Assembly (NCBI GenBank): GCA_003156805.1
Contig: PMHV01000036.1
Coordinates: 1-62,575, forward strand
Source: Acidobacteriaceae bacterium
GTDB lineage: Bacteria; Acidobacteriota; Terriglobia; Terriglobales; Acidobacteriaceae
Length of the DNA: 62,575 bases
Reading direction: 5' to 3'
Shown here: piece by piece, positions 42,689 through 51,038 of the stretch
How positions within the stretch are numbered: the first letter of the stretch is position 1
Layout: each line of letters begins with the position of its first letter
Program-made: the position numbers and the translations under genes
The notes under the pieces: generated by a model
The model's database searches: none
What the model saw: only the letters and a program-made list of their open reading frames with translations
Told to the model about the DNA's origin: nothing

Positions 42689-44830
42689 CTAATTCTTGGC
42701 CGCGGCAAGCTTTTTCTGCGCCATAGTTTGGTTCCTGCGAAAGATCACGTACGAACGGATCGAGGCCGCATCGTCGTGCGACAACTCCTTGGCGAACGAA
42801 ACCATACCTTCGGACTTCAGCATTCCCTCCAATACATCCGAAAACCACTGGTCGCCGTCGAGAGCACTCGAGTAGCGCAGATCGGGGAGCACGCCGCCAC
42901 TGACGGCGACGTCGCCGTGGCAGGCGGCGCAGTAACGCTGAAATAGCTGCTCGCCTTTGTGGACGGTTGCCGCGCTGGCGCGGTTCGGCAAGGGGGGCAA
43001 CAGCGGAGGCTCTTCGCGCGGTTCGAGCGCTGGCAAGTTTGCTGTGCCTCCCAACTTGAAAACCAACATGCGGCTGATGTTCCTCACCCGGCCGGACTGG
43101 AATGAGACCTCTCCGGTAGCCAGGGGAAATACGCCCCCCCAGCCTGCGAGCACAGCAACGTATTGTTCGCCATCGATGGCATAAGTCACCGGTCCTGCCA
43201 TCACGCCGGTCTGCGCAGCAAAGGACCAGAGCTTCTCGCCGGTATTGGCCCGATACGCTTCGAAATTTCCACCGGCTGTTCCCTCGAAGACCAGATTCCC
43301 CGAAGTCGAAAGCGTGCCGCCGTTCCACGGCCCTGGTCGTTCCACCACCCACGCCTGTTTTTGTTCCAGCGGATCCCACGCCACCAGCTTTCCCCTCACC
43401 GTATCGAGAATCGCCTTTTTGATATTGGGATCTTGCGGCATTCCGGCGGCGACAACATCGATTCCGTAGTTCGGAGCCAACTTCTTAGGTTCAAAGTTTT
43501 CCGCAGACTTGTATTTGAAACCCACGTTGTTCACCGGGATGTAGACCAGACCAGTAAGCGGGCTGTAAGACATCGGCTGCCAACTGTGCGCGCCCAAGGG
43601 GCCGGGAACTACAGGCGCGGGATCGCCTCCCGGGTATCGCGCCAGAGCGGTCTCCAGCGGCCGCCCAGTTTTCATGTCGACGCCGGTGGCCCAGTTGATG
43701 TAGGTGAAAGGCTTGGCAGAAATCAGCGTTCCGTTGGTGCGATCGATCACATAGAAAAATCCGTTCTTGGGCGCTTGGAGCAGGACTTTGCGCGGACGGC
43801 CTTGGATGGAAACATCCGCCAGGATCATCTGCTCATCGGAATCGAAATCCCAGTCGTCGGCAAAATCTTCCTGATAGTGCCAAACGTATTCGCCCGTGTC
43901 CGGCCTGAGGGCAACGATGGAGCAGGTGAAGAGATTATCTCCGCCTTTCGGACTGCGATACTTCTCGCTCCAGGGTGTTCCGTTGCCAGTCCCGATGTAG
44001 AGAAGGTCGAGTTCTGGGTCATAGACAATGGCGTCCCACACGGTGCCGCCGCCGCCCGACTTCCACCAATCGCCGCTCCAGGTCTTTGCCGCTTGCGCGA
44101 GAATTGGGCTCTCGAATGGCTTGGAAGGATTACCCGGCACGGTGTAAAAACGCCAGACCAGTTTTCCGGTCCCGGCGTCGTAGGCGGAAACGTAACCGCG
44201 CACGCCGAACTCGCCGCCGCCGTTGCCGACGATCACTTTGCCCTTCGCAACGCGCGGAGCGCCGGTAATCGTGTAACGAGAATTGCGGTCGACAGTGAGC
44301 GTCTTCCAAACAGGCGTGCCCGTAGCCGCGTCCAGCGCAATGAGGCGGCCATCGAGGGTTCCAACGAAAACCTTGCCGTTCCAAACCGCAACGCCGCGAT
44401 TGACCACGTCACAGCAGGCGTTCACTCCCCACTCGCCGGGAACTTTCGGATCGTACGACCACAGCAGGGCGCCCGTTCGGGCATTGAGCGCGAAAACTTT
44501 GCTCCAGGCGCTGGTGAAGTACATGACGCCATCGACGACCAGCGGCGTGGCTTCCTGGCCGCGGTGTGTGTCCAGGTCGTAGGACCATGCCAGCCTGAGC
44601 TGTGAGACATTTCGATCATTGATCTGTTTCAGCGGACTGAATCGCTGTTCGCTGTAGGTGCGCCCGTGGGTCATCCAGTTCCCCGGTTCGCGATCGGCAG
44701 CGACGATGCGAGAGCCGTTCACATCCGCAGGCTTGCTGGCTGCTGGTTGGCCCTGGTCCTTGCGGCGGCAGCCTCCGCACATCAGGACCAAGACAACGCT
44801 GACGAAAGATAGCAGCTTTCCCCGGCCCAC
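42689..44830 (-). CDS. PQQ-dependent quinohaemoprotein alcohol dehydrogenase (lipoprotein, C-terminal cytochrome c)
   Basis: 713 residues from the GTG at 44830, which has GGAGGAATC directly upstream; the open frame to 44986 overlaps the previous gene. The signal ends in LVLMCGGC, so it is a predicted lipoprotein. The eight-bladed quinoprotein domain carries the adjacent-cysteine pair NACCDVVNRG, Trp-docking style repeats, and GTGNGTPWSEKYRSPKGGDN. The last 100 residues hold a cytochrome c site CAACHGDV. It oxidises alcohols or aldehydes in the periplasm. As the last gene of the pca operon it may oxidise vanillyl- or benzyl-type alcohols, which is inference. Confidence 0.87.
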   Translation of the reverse strand: MGRGKLLSFVSVVLVLMCGGCRRKDQGQPAASKPADVNGSRIVAADREPGNWMTHGRTYSEQRFSPLKQINDRNVSQLRLAWSYDLDTHRGQEATPLVVDGVMYFTSAWSKVFALNARTGALLWSYDPKVPGEWGVNACCDVVNRGVAVWNGKVFVGTLDGRLIALDAATGTPVWKTLTVDRNSRYTITGAPRVAKGKVIVGNGGGEFGVRGYVSAYDAGTGKLVWRFYTVPGNPSKPFESPILAQAAKTWSGDWWKSGGGGTVWDAIVYDPELDLLYIGTGNGTPWSEKYRSPKGGDNLFTCSIVALRPDTGEYVWHYQEDFADDWDFDSDEQMILADVSIQGRPRKVLLQAPKNGFFYVIDRTNGTLISAKPFTYINWATGVDMKTGRPLETALARYPGGDPAPVVPGPLGAHSWQPMSYSPLTGLVYIPVNNVGFKYKSAENFEPKKLAPNYGIDVVAAGMPQDPNIKKAILDTVRGKLVAWDPLEQKQAWVVERPGPWNGGTLSTSGNLVFEGTAGGNFEAYRANTGEKLWSFAAQTGVMAGPVTYAIDGEQYVAVLAGWGGVFPLATGEVSFQSGRVRNISRMLVFKLGGTANLPALEPREEPPLLPPLPNRASAATVHKGEQLFQRYCAACHGDVAVSGGVLPDLRYSSALDGDQWFSDVLEGMLKSEGMVSFAKELSHDDAASIRSYVIFRRNQTMAQKKLAAAKN

Positions 44831-44874
44831 GATTCCTCCAATGTTGTTTGTGAACTCCTCGATCCGGCAAGCGA

Positions 44875-46044
44875 TCAATTCGATTTGAGCTTGTCGATTT
44901 CTTCGCTCGCAATATGGAACCCAGTGTTCGCTGCGGGGACACCCGCATAGATCGCAGTTTGCAAGAGCACTTCCTTCAAGTCGCAAGGTTCCAGTTCGTG
45001 CATCAAGCCCGCATGCACGTGCAGTCTGAATTCTTCCCAGCGTCCCATGGATGCCATCATTGCCAGCACCAGCAGTCTCCGGGTCCGCGGCTCCAGGCCT
45101 GGCCGCGTCCAGATCGTTCCCCAGGCGTAGCGGGTGATCAGCTCTTGAAACTCACGATTGAAGTCAGTCGTCGCAGCAATGGCGCGATCTACATGAACAT
45201 CGCCCAGCACCGCTCGCCGTACGGCATATCCTGCTTCCAGAGGATCGCCGGGGATCTCTGCCGTAGGCCGCAGAAATTCCAGCAGCGCCGTCGTAAACGA
45301 ACGTGGGCGTTCGAGGTTCGAGAGATGAGCGGCGGGCAAGCGAACCGCCCGCGCATCGGGGATTTCGCGGGCCAGGATTTCCCCATGACCATCCCAGGGT
45401 GTGGATATATCACGGTCGCCAGCGATCACGAGCGTGGGAACACGAATCTGTCGCAACCACTCCCGGTTGTCCACATCCCGTAGTACTGCGCAACAAGCGG
45501 CGTATCCTGCTGGATCCGTTCCCAATAAGACCGCTCTTATGGCGCTGGCATAGACTGCATCCTGAGCCAGGGTCTCTGGTGAAAAGAAACGTTGCATCGA
45601 CATGTCGACGGCGGATTTCATGCCTCCTTCAGAAACCATCTTGATGCGAGCCTCCCAGTTGCTTCGTGGTCCAAACTGCGGAGACGTATTGGCGAGGATC
45701 AGGCCGGTTAACCGATCGGCGCTGTGAATGCCCAGCCATTGACCGATTGCACCGCCCAGCGATAGACCGCAGAAGGCGAACTGTTTGATCCCGAGGGCGT
45801 CGGCCAAGCCCAACACATCGCGACCCAGTAACTCGATCGAATACTCACCTGTGGGTGCGTCGGAAGCTCCGTGGCCCCGCGTGTCGTAGCGCAGAATCTG
45901 GAAATGGGGCAGAAGGTGCGCGGCCTGCGGAGCCCACATGCCGTGGTCGGTTCCAATTGAATGCGATAGAACCAACACCGATCGTCCGACCCGGCCCTCC
46001 AGACGATAAAAGAGACGCGTATGGTTGACGGTCACAAAGGGCAA
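44875..46044 (-). CDS. pcaL: 3-oxoadipate enol-lactonase / 4-carboxymuconolactone decarboxylase fusion
   Basis: 389-residue fusion protein. Residues 1 to about 255 are the alpha/beta hydrolase PcaD (SHSIGTDHGMW, nucleophile Ser in FCGLSLGGAIG, the Asp of GDRDISTPW and the His of PAAHLSNLE). Residues about 260-385 are the PcaC decarboxylase (FQELITRYAWGTIWTRPGL, RWEEFRLHVHAGL, EVLLQTAIYAGVPA). Together they turn 4-carboxymuconolactone into 3-oxoadipate. PcaL/PcaDC fusions are known from actinobacteria and others. The gene follows pcaB after three bases and precedes the quinoprotein dehydrogenase gene by 44 bp. Confidence 0.92.
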   Translation of the reverse strand: MPFVTVNHTRLFYRLEGRVGRSVLVLSHSIGTDHGMWAPQAAHLLPHFQILRYDTRGHGASDAPTGEYSIELLGRDVLGLADALGIKQFAFCGLSLGGAIGQWLGIHSADRLTGLILANTSPQFGPRSNWEARIKMVSEGGMKSAVDMSMQRFFSPETLAQDAVYASAIRAVLLGTDPAGYAACCAVLRDVDNREWLRQIRVPTLVIAGDRDISTPWDGHGEILAREIPDARAVRLPAAHLSNLERPRSFTTALLEFLRPTAEIPGDPLEAGYAVRRAVLGDVHVDRAIAATTDFNREFQELITRYAWGTIWTRPGLEPRTRRLLVLAMMASMGRWEEFRLHVHAGLMHELEPCDLKEVLLQTAIYAGVPAANTGFHIASEEIDKLKSN

Positions 46045-46047
46045 GAT

Positions 46048-47409
46048 TTATTGCTCCTTCTTGGATTTCTCACTGGTGGAGGACAGCAAAGCCTCCCGGA
46101 ACGCCTCAGCCGATCCCAGGTATTGTTCGGGCAGTTCCAGTTGGCGCAGGGCGGAAGGCTCAATGAGCGAAGTAACCTCGGGCATTTCCGCCAGCACTTC
46201 AAAAAGATGTTTCCCTTGCATGACGCTCTCGCGCGTGGCCTGTTCCACGAGTTTGTGCGCGGCATCGCGGCCGAGCTTCGATCCCAGAAGCATCATGGCG
46301 CGCTCGGCGAAAACTACGCCATGAGTGGCGTCGATGTTCGCCCGCATTCGCACCGGATCCACCGAAAGGCCCTCGGCCACTTCCGCCATCGAAGCCGCCG
46401 CCAAGCCGGTGGATTGGATCACGGAAGCTACGATCGGCCACTCCGCTTGCCAACCGCCGACTCCACGTTCGTGTTCCTGCACCATTGCCGAGAGGAACGC
46501 GGCGACTTCGCCGGAAACTCGATTCGCTGCGGCGAGAGTCAGCGCGCTGCCAACCGGATTACGCTTGTGTGGCATGGTGGAAGAACCACCGCGGCCTTGG
46601 CCATCCGGCTCCGAGACCTCCGCGATTTCGTTTTGCATCAACAAGCTGACGTCGCGAGCAATTTTCCCCAGCGATCCAGTCAGTACTCCGCAGTCACAGA
46701 CCAGGTTCGCGAGACGATCGCGATGCGTGTGCCAAGGCGCTTCCGGACAAGCCAATCCGAGTTCCTCGGCCAGTCCGAGGGCGACAGCGGTACCTTGCTC
46801 GCCAAGCGAGGCCAGCGTTCCCGATGCCCCGCCGAGTTGCACAATCAACATCTCTGCGAAGGACGAATCGAGGCGCTTTCTGCCGCGATGAACCGCGCCC
46901 AACCAGCCTGCCGCTTTAAGCCCGAACGTGACCGGTGGCGCCCCCTGCATCAGAGTTCGGCCAAGCATCACTGTGTTTCTGTGCTCTTCCGACAATCTCC
47001 TGAGGGCTTGTTCCAGCCGCGAAATATCCCCGGCGATGATCGGCTGCGCACGCTTCAGCAAAAGAACCAGCGCTGTGTCCGCGACATCCTGGCTCGTGGC
47101 TCCCCAGTGGACGTAACGCGCCGCTTCCGCGTCGTTCGCGCGCACGCGCTCGGTCAACGCCTTGGCCAGCGGTATGCCGGCGGTGCCCGCTCGCAGCATG
47201 TCGCGGGAAAGTGCGGCCACGTCAAAAACCTCGGCCTTGGCGGCCGCCGCGATGCTTTCCGCCGCCCCGCGCGGCACAATCCTGACCCGTGCCTCTGCCC
47301 GGGCCAGGGCCACTTCAAAATTCAGCAGTGCCTGAAGCACGGACCGGTCCGAGAATAATTCCGCGAGTGAGTCTGTGGTCGCGAGACTTTCGATCAGACG
47401 CGCTGTCAT
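46048..47409 (-). CDS. pcaB: 3-carboxy-cis,cis-muconate cycloisomerase
   Basis: 453 residues, fumarase/aspartase superfamily. The family signature GGSSTMPHKRNPVGSALTLA contains the flexible-loop Ser and the catalytic Lys/Asn region; VHWGATSQDVADTALVLLL is the N-terminal signature. It lactonises 3-carboxymuconate to 4-carboxymuconolactone. It is placed between the dioxygenase genes and the PcaDC fusion, exactly in pathway order. The upstream gap to pcaG is 79 bp. Confidence 0.92.
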   Translation of the reverse strand: MTARLIESLATTDSLAELFSDRSVLQALLNFEVALARAEARVRIVPRGAAESIAAAAKAEVFDVAALSRDMLRAGTAGIPLAKALTERVRANDAEAARYVHWGATSQDVADTALVLLLKRAQPIIAGDISRLEQALRRLSEEHRNTVMLGRTLMQGAPPVTFGLKAAGWLGAVHRGRKRLDSSFAEMLIVQLGGASGTLASLGEQGTAVALGLAEELGLACPEAPWHTHRDRLANLVCDCGVLTGSLGKIARDVSLLMQNEIAEVSEPDGQGRGGSSTMPHKRNPVGSALTLAAANRVSGEVAAFLSAMVQEHERGVGGWQAEWPIVASVIQSTGLAAASMAEVAEGLSVDPVRMRANIDATHGVVFAERAMMLLGSKLGRDAAHKLVEQATRESVMQGKHLFEVLAEMPEVTSLIEPSALRQLELPEQYLGSAEAFREALLSSTSEKSKKEQ

Positions 47410-47488
47410 GGAACGATGTTCCTCAGCCGGGGATTATAGACGCTGAGGCTGTTCTGCGGTTCCCGCCGAGGTTTTACACGTCGTGCTT

Positions 47489-48073
47489 TTATACATCGAA
47501 GAATACGGTTTCTTGCTCGCCCTGGAAATGAATATCAAAACTCCAATGTCCCGGACGGAGCGCATCGGGTTGCGCAATGAGTGTCTGGCGCCGCGGCGGC
47601 GGCACGAGCGCAATGACTGGGTCTTCGGAGTTGGCGGGATCGCCTCCGAAATATGCCCGCGTATAGAGTTGCTTGAGCACGCCGCGCGCAAAGATGGCCA
47701 CGTTCAGATGTGGCGCCTGCAGAACTTTGCCGGACCCGGGTACGCGACCGGGCTTGATGGTCTCGAACTCACAGCTACCGTCTTCTGCCGTCGGCATCCG
47801 CCCGAAACCGAACCAGGCTGGATCAACGGTGGTTTCCCCGGCCTTGTCCTGCGCATCGTCTGGATGGTTGTACTTGCCTTCGGCGTCGGCCTGCCAGATT
47901 TCGATCATGGCATCGTTGACCGGCGCACCGTGGCCATCGATAACGCGGCAGGTCAGCCAGATGCGTTCGCCTTTCGTCTGCGGGTCCGCGATGCATTTGA
48001 CAGAGCGCGTTTCCGTCAAGCCCAAGTGAAAATATGGGCCGGCGGTCTGCGAAGGAGTTGGCACGAGATCCAT
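47489..48073 (-). CDS. pcaG: Protocatechuate 3,4-dioxygenase subunit alpha
   Basis: 194 residues from the ATG at 48073, two bases after the pcaH stop; the longer frame to 48166 overlaps pcaH and is not used. The intradiol dioxygenase fold is recognisable from PTPSQTAGPYFHLGL at the N-terminus and VIDGHGAPVNDAMIEIWQAD. As is normal for the alpha subunit, the iron ligands are not complete; it packs with PcaH. The complex opens protocatechuate between the hydroxyls to 3-carboxy-cis,cis-muconate. Confidence 0.92.
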   Translation of the reverse strand: MDLVPTPSQTAGPYFHLGLTETRSVKCIADPQTKGERIWLTCRVIDGHGAPVNDAMIEIWQADAEGKYNHPDDAQDKAGETTVDPAWFGFGRMPTAEDGSCEFETIKPGRVPGSGKVLQAPHLNVAIFARGVLKQLYTRAYFGGDPANSEDPVIALVPPPRRQTLIAQPDALRPGHWSFDIHFQGEQETVFFDV

Positions 48074-48074
48074 G

Positions 48075-48803
48075 TCAAGCCTCGAAGGGCGTCGCGTCGC
48101 GCCCGCGCAGTACGATGTCAAAGCGGAAGCCGAGCGCCCACTGCGGTTGCGTCGTCTCCAGGTCAAACACGGAAATCAAGCGCTGCCGTGCCTTTTCGTC
48201 CGGGATGGATTGAAAAACCGGATCGAAAGCGAAGAGCGGGTCGCCGGGAAAATACATCTGCGTCACCAGGCGAGTGAGAAACGCTCTTCCGAAAACGGAG
48301 AAGTGAATGTGCGCCGGGCGCCACGCATTGTAGTGATTGAACCAGGGATAAGCGCCCGGCTTGATGGTCACGAACCGATACGAGCCATTCTCGTCGGTAA
48401 GCGTCCGGCCCGCTCCGGTAAAGTTGAGATCGAGCGGCGCCGGGTGTTGATCGCTGTGATGACGGTAGCGGCCGGTGGCGTTGGCCTGCCAAACCTCAAT
48501 CAGAGCGTTGGGAACCGGGCGGCCGTTATCGTCCAGCACTCGTCCGGTCACGACGATGCGTTCACCAACCGGTTCGCCGGCGTGCTGGCGGGTAAGATCG
48601 TTGTCGGTCTCGCCGATCTTCTCGTGTCCATACAGCGGGCCCGTAATCTCCGATAGGGTGTGGGGCAGCACAATCAAAGGCTTGGTGGGTGAACGGCGTA
48701 CCGTCGATCGATAGGGCTCGTAGAGGGAAGGCGGCTGGCTGCCGGGCGGCATCCGGTGATATTGTGCTATCGAACGCTCGTTTGTCAGACCACCCATGAG
48801 CAT
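48075..48803 (-). CDS. pcaH: Protocatechuate 3,4-dioxygenase subunit beta
   Basis: 242 residues. It carries the iron ligands of the catalytic subunit: the Tyr of GRYRHHSD, the Tyr of GAYPWFNHYNAWRPAHIHF and the two His of HIH. VLDDNGRPVPNALIEVWQANA is the family core. GGAGG lies just before the ATGs at 48803 and 48797, and NERSIAQYH near the N-terminus aligns with the RDR-x2-HP region of known PcaH, so the upstream start is right even though a TetR-type palindrome (48767-48785) falls in these first codons. First gene of pcaHGB-DC-quinoprotein operon. Confidence 0.92.
   Translation of the reverse strand: MLMGGLTNERSIAQYHRMPPGSQPPSLYEPYRSTVRRSPTKPLIVLPHTLSEITGPLYGHEKIGETDNDLTRQHAGEPVGERIVVTGRVLDDNGRPVPNALIEVWQANATGRYRHHSDQHPAPLDLNFTGAGRTLTDENGSYRFVTIKPGAYPWFNHYNAWRPAHIHFSVFGRAFLTRLVTQMYFPGDPLFAFDPVFQSIPDEKARQRLISVFDLETTQPQWALGFRFDIVLRGRDATPFEA
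48767..48785. promoter_or_regulatory. TetR operator D inside the first codons of pcaH
   Basis: CTATCGAACGCTCGTTTGT matches site A at 16 of 19 positions. It lies 12-36 bases inside the pcaH frame. Repression by blocking early elongation or a downstream promoter is possible; chance similarity cannot be excluded because it also encodes conserved residues. Confidence 0.5.
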
Positions 48804-49021
48804 TGCCTCCGCCTCTTGCTTCCTAAGAAATCCCTGCGGACCGTCGCATCATATCCCAGCGTCCGGTTGTTTGTCACCGCAGTGCTTACATGCTTTCTCC
48901 CCTACTATAGCCCGTGCAGCTGGCGGACTGAACTTCGATTTTCTTGAAACTGCCGGCCGCGTTGGCACGGCCGGGAGCACGAGCAGTTGGTGAAATCCGG
49001 TATATTCCCCAAGTTTGGAGG

Positions 49022-49416
49022 ATGGCCTTGAGCCAGCATTCCTCGCCCGCAGCTTTGGAAGCGTGGCCGTGGTCCGATTCGATGGATGCTCTGGCCGCCC
49101 GCTCCCGCCTACCACCGACGGCTGCTCGAAAACGAGCGCGTGAGAGTTCTTCACACCCTCATTCCGTCCGGAGCCCTCGTGCCTCTTCACACTCATCAGT
49201 ATCCGTGCGTCGCGTACCTGCTGAGTTGGAGCGATTTCGTTCGCCGGGGACCATCACGGCAATGTGCTGCTGGATAGCCGGCGAGCGGGCAGCCCACCAA
49301 GTATTCCCGGCGTGCAATGGCTGGACCCATTGCCGCCCCATACGGTCGAGAACGTGGGCCAGGCGGAGATCAGCATCCTGATCGTCGAACTCAAAGAAAC
49401 CGGGGCTGGTAAATGA
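49022..49416 (+). pseudogene. Cupin-domain gene with two frameshifts
   Basis: Three frames joined give one small cupin protein: an N-terminus from the ATG at 49022, then YHRRLLENERVRVLHTLIP and HTHQYPCVAYLLSWSDFVRR, then DHHGNVLLDSRRAG and PLPPHTVENVG to the stop at 49416. Removing one C from CCC at 49098-49100 and one G from GGGG at 49246-49249 restores a single frame. The His-x-His metal site is intact. Both changes sit in homopolymers, so sequencing or assembly error is as likely as true decay. The family is common beside amine and aldehyde catabolic genes. Confidence 0.7.
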
Positions 49417-49508
49417 AACGAGTGGCCGCCGTCAGCAACCGTTTCGCAACCGAAAGGCCTGGTGGTAGGCTGTTAAGGTTTTTCAGCCGCAACTGGGGAG
49501 CTTCTCAC

Positions 49509-50990
49509 ATGAACCAATTCGCAAACCTGAACCAGCAGTACATCGGTGGAAAGTGGCGTGACGGAGCGAGCAAGAAGACGCTCACCGACAAGAACCCTTA
49601 CAACGGAAAATCGATTGCCGACTTCAAACTGGCAAGCCTCTCGGATTTGGATGAGGCCTACCGCTCGGCGGCGGCGGCACAGAAGATCTGGGCGGAGGTG
49701 AATCCGTTCGAGAAGCGAACGATCCTGGAAAAAGCGATTACATGGATCGAACAAAACGAAGCTGACATCACCGACATCATAATCGACGAATTAGGCGGCA
49801 CGCATCTCAAGGCATTCATTGAGATCATGCTGGTGAAAAGCTTCCTTAAGGAAGCTTCTACTTATCCGCTGCGCATGACGGGCGAAATTCTTCCCTCGAC
49901 GGTGGACGGCAAGGAAAACCGGATGTACCGGATTCCCGCCGGCGTAGTGGGAGTAATCAGTCCCTTCAATTTCCCGTTCAATCTGAGTATGCGGTCGGTT
50001 GCCCCGGCTCTGGCATGCGGCAACGGTGTAGTGCTGAAACCGCACGACGACACACCCATAATGGGTGGAACGCTGATCGCGAAAATCTTTGAAGAAACCG
50101 GTATCCCCAAGGGACTGTTGAACGTGATCGTGGCCGACATTGGCGAAATCGGCGATGCGTTCGTGGAGCACCCTATCCCGCGCATCATCTCATTCACCGG
50201 GTCGGAGGGCGTGGGGCGCCACATTGGTGGAGTTGCCGGCAGAGCGTTGAAGAAAGCGATCCTGGAGCTGGGAGGAAACAGCGCATTTATCGTGTTGGAG
50301 GATGCCGACTTGCAGACCGCGATCAATGCCGCCGTTTTCAGCCGCTTCGCTCATCAGGGACAGGTTTGCATGTGTTCCAACCGCATCTTGGTGCAGCGCA
50401 GCGTCTATAGCAAGTTCCTGGACAAATTCGTGAACCAGGTTTCGAAACTCAAGACGGGGGATCCTCGCGACCCGCAAACCGATCTTGGTCCGCTCATCAA
50501 CCAGAGGCAGGCCGAGACGTTTTCCAAACAAGTGCAGAAAGGAATTGACGAAGGCGCCCGAACGGTTTTGCGGGGAAAAGTGGAAGGCAATGTGGCTTCG
50601 CCAACCATCTTTGCGGACGTAAAGCCTGACATGTGGATCGCACAAAATGAACTGTTCGGTCCCGCAGTTTGCGTCATACCATTCGACACGCCGCAGGACG
50701 CGATCCGAATCGCCAACGACAGCCCATACGGGCTAAGCGGAGCGATCCACACTCAAGATGTGGAATACGGAGCCGAACTGGCCAAGCAGATTGAGTCCGG
50801 GATGGTCCATGTAAACGACGGCACGATCAATGATGATCCCCTCATTGCATTCGGAGGAGAAAAAGCGTCTGGAGTGGGCCGTCTCAACGGCAAATGGGCG
50901 TTGGAGGAATTCACCACGTTGAAGTGGATTTCCGTACAGCACAAGAGGAGGCACTATCCGTTCGAAGTTGTGGTTCCGAAGGCGTCCTAG
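49509..50990 (+). CDS. Aldehyde dehydrogenase (vanillin/benzaldehyde dehydrogenase-like)
   Basis: 493 residues from the ATG at 49509, with GGGAGC upstream. An in-frame ATG at 49413 overlaps the cupin stop, but it would add 32 unconserved residues. NAD(P)-dependent ALDH motifs are present: GVVGVISPFNFPFNLSMRS, FTGSEGVGRHIGG, the general base Glu in LELGGNSAF and the catalytic Cys in GQVCMCSN. It oxidises an aldehyde to the acid. Its place after pcaH's divergent region in an aromatics island suggests vanillin or a related aryl aldehyde. Confidence 0.88.
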   Translation: MNQFANLNQQYIGGKWRDGASKKTLTDKNPYNGKSIADFKLASLSDLDEAYRSAAAAQKIWAEVNPFEKRTILEKAITWIEQNEADITDIIIDELGGTHLKAFIEIMLVKSFLKEASTYPLRMTGEILPSTVDGKENRMYRIPAGVVGVISPFNFPFNLSMRSVAPALACGNGVVLKPHDDTPIMGGTLIAKIFEETGIPKGLLNVIVADIGEIGDAFVEHPIPRIISFTGSEGVGRHIGGVAGRALKKAILELGGNSAFIVLEDADLQTAINAAVFSRFAHQGQVCMCSNRILVQRSVYSKFLDKFVNQVSKLKTGDPRDPQTDLGPLINQRQAETFSKQVQKGIDEGARTVLRGKVEGNVASPTIFADVKPDMWIAQNELFGPAVCVIPFDTPQDAIRIANDSPYGLSGAIHTQDVEYGAELAKQIESGMVHVNDGTINDDPLIAFGGEKASGVGRLNGKWALEEFTTLKWISVQHKRRHYPFEVVVPKAS

Positions 50991-51038
50991 GCCGGTTTCA
51001 ACAGTCAGCGATGTTGACAAGGCCTAGTCTGGCGGTTC

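Noticed and set aside
43163-44605. 480-codon plus-strand frame opposite the quinoprotein gene
   Set aside because: Antisense shadow; the opposite strand has clear PQQ and cytochrome motifs and ribosome sites.
46021-47358. 445-codon plus-strand frame opposite pcaB
   Set aside because: Antisense shadow of a clearly recognised pcaB; His/Arg/Gln-rich with no motif.
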